NCBI RefSeq assembly: GCF_045679555.1
Contig: NC_092096.1
Span: forward strand, 14,489,556-14,553,555
Length of the DNA stretch: 64,000 nucleotides
Reading direction: 5' to 3'
DNA from: Salvelinus alpinus
Lineage: Eukaryota > Chordata > Actinopteri > Salmoniformes > Salmonidae
Shown here: positions 57,246 through 64,000 of the stretch, piece after piece
How the letters are laid out: every line of letters begins with the position of its first letter
How positions within the stretch are numbered: position 1 is the first letter of the stretch
Notes under the pieces: generated by a model
What the model was told of the DNA's origin: nothing
The model's input: the letters and a program-made list of their open reading frames with translations, nothing else
Database searches by the model: none
Made by a program: the position numbers and the translations under genes

Positions 57246-58858
57246 GACTTGGACTTCGGAAGTTTAAATACACCTTAGCCAAATACATTTAAACTCAGTT
57301 TTTCACAATTCCTGACATTTAATCCTAGTAAAAATTCCCTGTCTTAGATCAGTTAGGATCACCACTTTATTTTAAGAATGTGAAATGTCAGTATAATAGC
57401 AGAGAGAATGATTTATTTCAGTTTTTATTTCTTTCATCACATTCCCAATGGGTCAGAAGTTTACATACACTCAATTAGTATTTGGTAGCATTGCCTTTAA
57501 ATTGTTTAATTTGGGTCAAACATTTTGGGTAGCCTTCCACAAGCTTCCCACAATAAGTTGGGTGAATATTGGCCCATTCCTCCTGACAGAGCTGGTGTAA
57601 CTGAGTCAGGTTTGTAGGCCTCCTTGCTCGCAAACACTTTTTCAGTTCTGCCCACAAATGTTCTATAGGATTGAGTTCAGGGCTTTGTGATGGCCGCTAC
57701 TATACCTTGACTTTGTTGTCCTTAAGCCATTTTGCCACAACTTTGGAAGTATGCTTGGGGTCATTGTCCATTTGGAAGACCCATTTGCGACCAAGCTTTA
57801 ACTTCAAGACTGATGTCTTGATATGTTGCTTCAATTCATCCACATAATTTTCCCCCCTCATGATGCCATCTATTTTGTGAAGTGCACCAGTCCCTCCTGC
57901 AGCAAAGCACCCCCACAACATGATGCTGTAACCCCCGTGCTTCACGGTTGGGATGGTGTTCTCTGGCTTGCAAGCCTCCCCCTTTTTCCTCCAAACATGA
58001 CGATGGTGATTTTGGCCAAAAGGTTCTATTTTTGTTTCATCAGACCAGAGGACATTTCTCCAAAAAGTATGATCTTTGTTCCCATGTGCAGTTGCAAACC
58101 GTAGTCTGGCTTTTTATGGCGGTTTTGGAGCAGTGGCTTCTTCCTTGCTGAGCGGCATTTCAGGTTGTCGATATAGGACTCGTTTTACTGTGGATAGAGA
58201 TACTTTTGTACCTGCTTCCTCCAGCATCTTCACAAGGTCCTTTGCTGTTGTTCTGGGATTGATTTGCACTTTTTGCACCAAAGTACGTTCATCTCTAGGA
58301 GACAGAAGGCGTCTCCTTCCTGAGCGGTATGATGGCTGCGTGATCCCATGGTGTTTATACTTGCGTACTATTGTTTGTACAGATGAATGTGGTATTTGAA
58401 AATTGCTCCCAAGGATGAACCAGACTTGTGGAGATCTACAATGTTTTTCTGAGGTCTTGGCTGATTTCTTTTGATTTTCCCATGATGTCAAGCACTGAGT
58501 TTGAAGGTAAGCCTTGATTACATCCACAGGTACACCTCCAATTGACTCAACTGATGTCAATTAGCCAATCAGAAGCTTCTAAAGCCATGGCATCATTTTC
58601 TGGAATTCTCAAAGCTGTTTGAAGGCACAGTCAACTTAGCGTATTTAAACGTCTGACCCACTGGAATTGTGATACAGTGAATTATAGGTGAAATAATCTG
58701 TCTGTATACAATTGTTGGAAAAATGACTTGTGTCATGTACAAAGTAGATGTCCTAACCAACTTGCCAAAACTGTTTGTTTACAAGAAATGTGTGGAGTGG
58801 TTGAAAATGAGTTTTAATGACTCCAACCTACGTGTATGTAAACTTCTGACTTCAACGG
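57246..58858 (-). mobile_element. SALT-type Tc1-like transposon in best3 intron 5
   Basis: The right end (TGTATGTAAACTTCTGACTT then CAACG, before TA) and the left end (GGACTTCGGAAGTTTAAATA, after TA) are mutually complementary with some decay. Inner direct repeats (GTCAGAAGTTTACATACACT near 57452) are present. Layout, size of about 1.61 kb and transposase match the salmonid Tc1-like group to which the reconstructed Sleeping Beauty element belongs. The left end has several changes from the expected terminus, so mobility is unlikely. Confidence 0.93.
57475..58483 (-). pseudogene. SALT-type transposase, broken by stops and frameshifts
   Basis: The start codon is at 58483-58481 (MGKSKEISQDLRK), but that frame ends at a TAG soon after. 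DNA-binding sequence continues in another frame (SSVQTIVRKYKHHGITQPSY, then GRRRLLSPRDERTLVQK). SDETKI near 58040 supplies the first catalytic Asp; the segment 57945-57700 has MKHGGYSIMLWGCFAAGGTG and QMDNDPKHTSK (second Asp). The catalytic Glu block near 57675 reads SPELNPIEHLW, so the surrounding motif is altered although the Glu remains. The end is GNATKY at 57478. Several independent lesions make it nonfunctional. Confidence 0.9.
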
Positions 58859-59010
58859 TAAATATTATTAGTTTACAGCTCTACTTGTGGAAATAGATCT
58901 GAGATGCAATGATATAGAACTGCATTGACCCTCACTAACACTATGCTAAACTCTGAGCCTGTCTCCTCTATTAATACTGCCTTGATCCGAACAGGGTCTG
59001 GATCATGTTG

Positions 59011-59011
<1 letters not shown>

Positions 59012-59104
<93 letters not shown>
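59012..59104. repeat. (GT)46 microsatellite in best3 intron 5
   Basis: An uninterrupted TG run of about 93 bases. Confidence 0.97.
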
Positions 59105-59108
<4 letters not shown>

Positions 59109-59139
59109 AGCTGCAAACGCAAACTCAGTGCAACCCCAT

Positions 59140-59351
<212 letters not shown>

Positions 59352-59360
59352 GTTCTCTAG

Positions 59361-59438
59361 GAGATGAACAGATTCAGGACTTGGTGCTCCACTCTCTTTG
59401 GTTATGACTGGGTTGGGATTCCTCTCGTCTACACACAG
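59361..59438 (+). CDS. best3: best3 coding exon, 78 bp (codons 213 to 238)
   Basis: The exon encodes [20 protein letters not shown] then PLVYTQ, a stretch conserved through the bestrophin family just before the next membrane segment. The acceptor is GGTTCTCTAG preceded by the CT microsatellite. The donor is ACACAG|GTGTGG, weaker than the other donors of the gene. Length 78 and phase 0 match the family. The next expected exon (starting with residues such as VVTLAVYTFFF) is not found before the window ends. Confidence 0.95.
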
Positions 59439-59884
59439 GTGTGGATAGCATGTACGCACACACACGCACGCACGCACACACTTACCCAGGGAATCTTCTG
59501 TTAATAGCCACTGTGCATACCATGTGTACTATAACTCACACTGTCCTCCCGTGTCCTCTTTAAAACCCAGTGGGTTGTGACAGTGTGGTAGCCTGAGGCA
59601 GGGTTTCTCAAACATGGGCCTGGGGCCACCCCTGGGTGCACATTTTGTTTTTTGCCTTTACACTGCACAGCTGATTGAAATAACCGACTCATCATCAAGC
59701 TTTGATGATTTGAATCAGCTGTGTAGTGTTAGGGTGAAAACCAAAACGTGCACCCAGGGGGGACCCCAGGCCCATGTTTGGGAAACCCTGCTTTAGAGGA
59801 TGGCTTCCCTCTCTCCCCCTCTCCAATCCCTCTCTGTCTCCACTCCCTCTCCCTTCTCCCTCTCTCCCCTCTGCTCTCTCTCAC
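59439..59884 (+). other. best3: best3 intron 6, 5' part
   Basis: CACACACGCACG repetition lies near 59458-59480. The region around 59600-59790 carries an inverted duplication (AAACATGGGCCTGGGGCCAC near 59610 versus CCCCAGGCCCATGTTTGGGA near 59762), the arms of a hairpin-type dispersed repeat. A CT-rich stretch leads into the array. Confidence 0.6.
59602..59795. repeat. Hairpin-type dispersed repeat in intron 6
   Basis: The left arm (GGGTTTCTCAAACATGGGCC, CACCCCTGGGTGCAC) is matched by the complement on the right (GTGCACCCAGGGGGGACCCC, GGCCCATGTTTGGGAAACCC). The spacer contains ACAGCTGATTGAAATAACC and its rough complement, TGATTTGAATCAGCTGTGT. Confidence 0.85.
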
Positions 59885-62800
59885 CCCCTCAGCTCCTCTC
59901 TCCACCCATCTCCCCTCTCTCTCCCCTAGTGGGCAATAAGCCCTCTGCTCCTCTCTCCACCCATCTCCCCTCTCTCTCCCCTAGTGGGCAATAAGCCCTC
60001 AGCTCCTCTCTCCACCCATCTCCCCTCTCTCTCCCCTAGTGGGCAATAAGCCCTCTGCTCCTCTCTCCCCCGTCTCCCCTCTCTCTCCCCTAGTGGGCAA
60101 TAAGCCCTCAGCTCCTCTCTCCACCCATCTCCCCTCTCTCTCCCCTAGTGGGCAATAAGCCCTCTGCTCCTCTCTCCACCCATCTCCCCTCTCTCTCCCC
60201 TAGTGGGCAATAAGCCCTCTGCTCCTCTCTCCACCCATCTGCCCCTCTCTCTCCCCTAGTGGGCAATAAACCCTCTGCTCCTCTCTCCACCCATCTCCCC
60301 CTCTCTCTCCCCTAGTGGGCAATAAGCCCTCTGCTCCTCTCTCCACCCATCTCCCCCTCTCTCTCCCCTAGTGGGCAATAAGCCCTCTGCTCCTCTCAGC
60401 ACCCATCTGCCCCTCTCTCTCCCTTAGTGGGCAATAAGCCCTCTGCTCCTCTCTCCACCCATCTCCCCTCTCTCTCCCCTAGTGGGCAATAAGCCCTCTG
60501 TTCCTCTCTCCACCCATCTCCCCTCTCTCTCCCCTAGTGGGCAATAAGCCCTCTGCTCCTCTCTCTACCCATCTGCCCCTCTCTCTCCCCTAGTGGGCAA
60601 TAAGCCCTCTGCTCCTCTCTCCACCCATCTGCCCTCTCTCTCCCCTAGTGGGCAATAAGCCCTCTGCTCCTCTCTCCCTCTGTCTCCCCTCTCTCTCCCC
60701 TAGTGGGCAATAAGCCCTCTGCTCCTCTCTCCCTCTGTCTCCCCTCTCTCTCCCCTAGTGGGCAATAAGCCCTCTGCTCCTCTCTCCACCCATCTCCCCT
60801 CTCTCTCCCCTAGTGGGCAATAAGCCCTCTGCTCCTCTCTCCACCCATCTCCCCCTCTCTCTCCCCTAGTGGGCAATAAGCCCTCTGCTCCTCTCTCCAC
60901 CCATCTGCCCCTCTCTCTCCCCTAGTGGGCAATAAGCCCTCTGCTCCTCTCTCCCTCCGTCTCCCCTCTCTCTCCCCTAGTGGGCAATAAGCCCTCTGCT
61001 CCTCTCTCCACCCATCTCCCCTCTCTCTCCCCTAGTGGGCAATAAGCCCTCTGCTCCTCTCTCCCTCCGTCTCCCCTCTCTCTCCCCTAGTGGGCAATAA
61101 GCCCTCTGCTCCTCTCTCCCTCCGTCTCCCCTCTCTCTCCCCTAGTGGGCAATAAGCCCTCTGCTCCTCTCTCCCTCCGTCTCCCCTCTCTCTCCCCTAG
61201 TGGGCAATAAGCCCTCTGCTCCTCTCTCCCTCCGTCTCCCCTCTCTCTCCCCTAGTGGGCAATAAGCCCTCTGCTCCTCTCTCCACCCATCTGCCCTCTC
61301 TCTCCCCTAGTGGGCAATAAGCCCTCTGCTCCTCTCTCCACCCATCTCCCCTCTCTCTCCCCTAGTGGGCAATAAGCCCTCTGCTCCTCTCTCCCTCTGT
61401 CTCCCCTCTCTCTCCCCTAGTGGGCAATAAGCCCTCTGCTCCTCTCTCCCCCATCTCCCCTCTCTCTCCCCTAGTGGGCAATAAGCCCTCTGCTCCTCTC
61501 TCCACCCATCTGCCCTCTCTCTCCCCTAGTGGGCAATAAGCCCTCTGCTCCTCTCTCCACCCATCTGCCCTCTCTCTCCCCTAGTGGGCAATAAGCCCTC
61601 TGCTCCTCTCTCCCCCCATCTCCCCTCTCTCTCCCCTAGTGGGCAATAAGCCCTCTGCTCCTCTCTCCACCCATCTGCCCTCTCTCTCCCCTAGTGGGCA
61701 ATAAGCCCTCTGCTCCTCTCTCCACCCATCTCCCCTCTCTCTCCCCTAGTGGGCAATAAGCCCTCTGCTCCTCTCTCCCTCTGTCTCCCCTCTCTCTCCC
61801 CTAGTGGGCAATAAGCCCTCTGCTCCTCTCTCCCCCCCATCTCCCCTCTCTCTCCCCTAGTGGGCAATAAGCCCTCTGCTCCTCTCTCCACCCATCTCCC
61901 CTCTCTCTCCCCTAGTGGGCAATAAGCCCTCTGCTCCTCTCTCCACCCATCTGCCCTCTCTCTCCCCTAGTGGGCAATAAGCCCTCTGCTCCTCTCTCCC
62001 TCTGTCTCCCCTCTCTCTCCCCTAGTGGGCAATAAGCCCTCTGCTCCTCTCTCCCCCCATCTCCCCTCTCTCTCCCCTAGTGGGCAATAAGCCCTCTGCT
62101 CCTCTCTCCACCCATCTGCCCTCTCTCTCCCCTAGTGGGCAATAAGCCCTCTGCTCCTCTCTCCACCCATCTGCCCTCTCTCTCCCCTAGTGGGCAATAA
62201 GCCCTCTGCTCCTCTCTCCACCCATCTCCCCTCTCTCTCCCCTAGTGGGCAATAAGCCCTCTGCTCCTCTCTCCCTCTGTCTCCCCTCTCTCTCCCCTAG
62301 TGGGCAATAAGCCCTCTGCTCCTCTCTCCCCCCATCTCCCCTCTCTCTCCCCTAGTGGGCAATAAGCCCTCTGCTCCTCTCTCCACCCATCTGCCCTCTC
62401 TCTCCCCTAGTGGGCAATAAGCCCTCTGCTCCTCTCTCCCTCTGTCTCCCCTCTCTCTCCCCTAGTGGGCAATAAGCCCTCTGCTCCTCTCTCCCCCATC
62501 TCCCCTCTCTCTCCCCTAGTGGGCAATAAGCCCTCTGCTCCTCTCTCCACCCATCTGCCCTCTCTCTCCCCTAGTGGGCAATAAGCCCTCTGCTCCTCTC
62601 TCCACCCATCTGCCCTCTCTCTCCCCTAGTGGGCAATAAGCCCTCTGCTCCTCTCTCCACCCATCTCCCCTCTCTCTCCCCTAGTGGGCAATAAGCCCTC
62701 TGCTCCTCTCTCCCTCTGTCTCCCCTCTCTCTCCCCTAGTGGGCAATAAGCCCTCTGCTCCTCTCTCCCCCCCATCTCCCCTCTCTCTCCCCTAGTGGGC

Positions 62801-64000
62801 AATAAGCCCTCTGCTCCTCTCTCCACCCATCTGCCCTCTCTCTCCCCTAGTGGGCAATAAGCCCTCTGATCCTCTCTCCACCCATCTCCCCTCTCTCTCC
62901 CCTAGTGGGCAATAAGCCCTCTGCTCCTCTCTCCCTCTGTCTCCCCTCTCTCTCCCCTAGTGGGCAATAAGCCCTCTGCTCCTCTCTCCCCCCCATCTCC
63001 CCTCTCTCTCCCCTAGTGGGCAATAAGCCCTCTGCTCCTCTCTCCACCCATCTCCCCTCTCTCTCCCCTAGTGGGCAATAAGCCCTCTGCTCCTCTCTCC
63101 ACCCATCTGCCCTCTCTCTCCCCTAGTGGGCAATAAGCCCTCTGCTCCTCTCTCCACCCATCTCCCCTCTCTCTCCCCTAGTGGGCAATAAGCCCTCTGC
63201 TCCTCTCTCCACCCATCTCCCCTCTCTCTCCCCTAGTGGGCAATAAGCCCTCTGCTCCTCTCTCCACCCGTCTCCCCTCTCTCTCCCCTAGTGGGCAATA
63301 AGCCCTCTGCTCCTCTCTCCACCCATCTGCCCCTCTCTCTCCCCTAGTGGGCAATAAGCCCTCTGCTCCTCTCTCCACCCGTCTCCCCTCTCTCTCCCCT
63401 AGTGGGCAATAAGCCCTCTGCTCCTCTCTCCACCCATCTCCTCTCTCTCTCCCCTAGTGGGCAATAAGCCCTCTGCTCCTCTCTCCACCCATCTCCCCTC
63501 TCTCTCCCCTAGTGGGCAATAAGCCCTCTGCTCCTCTCTCCACCCATCTCCCCTCTCTCTCCCCTAGTGGGCAATAAGCCCTCTGCTCCTCTCTCCACCC
63601 ATCTGCCCCTCTCTCCACCTATCTCCCCTCTCTCTCTCCTCTAGTGGGCAATAAGCCCTCTGCTCCTCTCTCCACCCATCTCCCCTCTCTCTCTCCCCTA
63701 GTGGGCAATAAGCCCTCTGCTCCTCTCTCCACCCATCTCCCCTCTCTCTCCCCTAGTGGGCAATAAGCCCTCTGCTCCTCTCTCCAGCCGTCTCCCCTCT
63801 CTCTCCCCTAGTGGGCAATAAGCCCTCTGCTCCTCTCTCCACCCATCTCCCCTCTCTCTCCCCTAGTGGGCAATAAGCCCTCTGCTCCTCTCTCCACCCA
63901 TCTCCCCTCTCTCTCCCCTAGTGGGCAATAAGCCCTCTGCTCCTCTCTCCACCCGTCTCCCCTCTCTCTCCCCTAGTGGGCAATAAGCCCTCTGCTCCTC
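59885..64000. repeat. 55-bp minisatellite in best3 intron 6, about 75 copies, running off the window
   Basis: The unit is TGGGCAATAAGCCCTCTGCT, CCTCTCTCCACCCATCTCCC, CTCTCTCTCCCCTAG. Each copy is a long pyrimidine tract ending in CCCCTAG, an excellent 3' splice-site lookalike. Variants at the fourth block (ACCCATCTCC, ACCCATCTGCC, CTCTGTCTCC, CCCCATCTCC) recur in fixed order, a sign of higher-order repeats of several hundred bases (for example 61380-61740, 61950-62270, 62420-62700). Confidence 0.97.

Overview
The window is vertebrate nuclear DNA, almost certainly from a salmonid fish (trout, salmon or char type). The evidence is the repeat content: several Tc1-like transposons, one closely resembling the salmonid SALT group; LINEs with 3' ends of the RSg-1 kind (ending in TTTGATTTGA) and of the GTTAAATAAA kind; a tRNA-derived SINE; and the palindromic dispersed repeat built around TAGTGCACTA. 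Introns with canonical splice sites and no bacterial-style genes agree with this. The species cannot be decided from the sequence alone.

Only two host genes are visible, arranged head to head. On the minus strand is rab3ip (Rabin8, the exchange factor for Rab8 used in exocytosis and ciliogenesis). It has a probable noncoding first exon near 45661-45900, the start-codon exon at 22053-22331 and the exon opening the Sec2 coiled coil at 20101-20293. The remaining exons lie beyond the left edge. On the plus strand is a bestrophin anion-channel gene, best called best3. Its coding exons are 48563-48714, 49020-49114, 52570-52803, 54226-54380 and 59361-59438 (codons 1-238), and it continues beyond the right edge. 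Phases and exon lengths (152, 95, 234, 155 and 78 coding bases) are those of vertebrate bestrophins. RAB3IP and BEST3 are neighbours in human, so this is conserved synteny.

Layout: 1-3411 an L2/CR1-like LINE; 3409-9098 a 40-bp minisatellite of about 142 copies; 10231-14231 a 41-bp minisatellite split by other DNA; 14692-19575 an RSg-1-like LINE with a Tc1 element nested inside; 20.0-22.4 kb the two rab3ip coding exons; 22.6-45.6 kb rab3ip intron 1, a succession of more than a dozen unrelated minisatellites, LINE and transposon remnants; 45.7-48.5 kb the intergenic or shared promoter interval, largely a 30-bp array; 48.5-64 kb best3, where every intron beyond the 305-bp intron 2 carries tandem arrays.

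The outstanding property is tandem repetition. By my count 26 arrays of distinct unit sequence cover about 32 kb, half of the window. Several are traceable to a seed: a splice donor, an exon end, a LINE ORF, a LINE 3' UTR or a dispersed repeat. Most long open frames in the window are by-products of these arrays and are not proposed as genes. I found no undescribed protein-coding system; the most notable material is the array biology and its contact with splice sites and with the intergenic promoter region.
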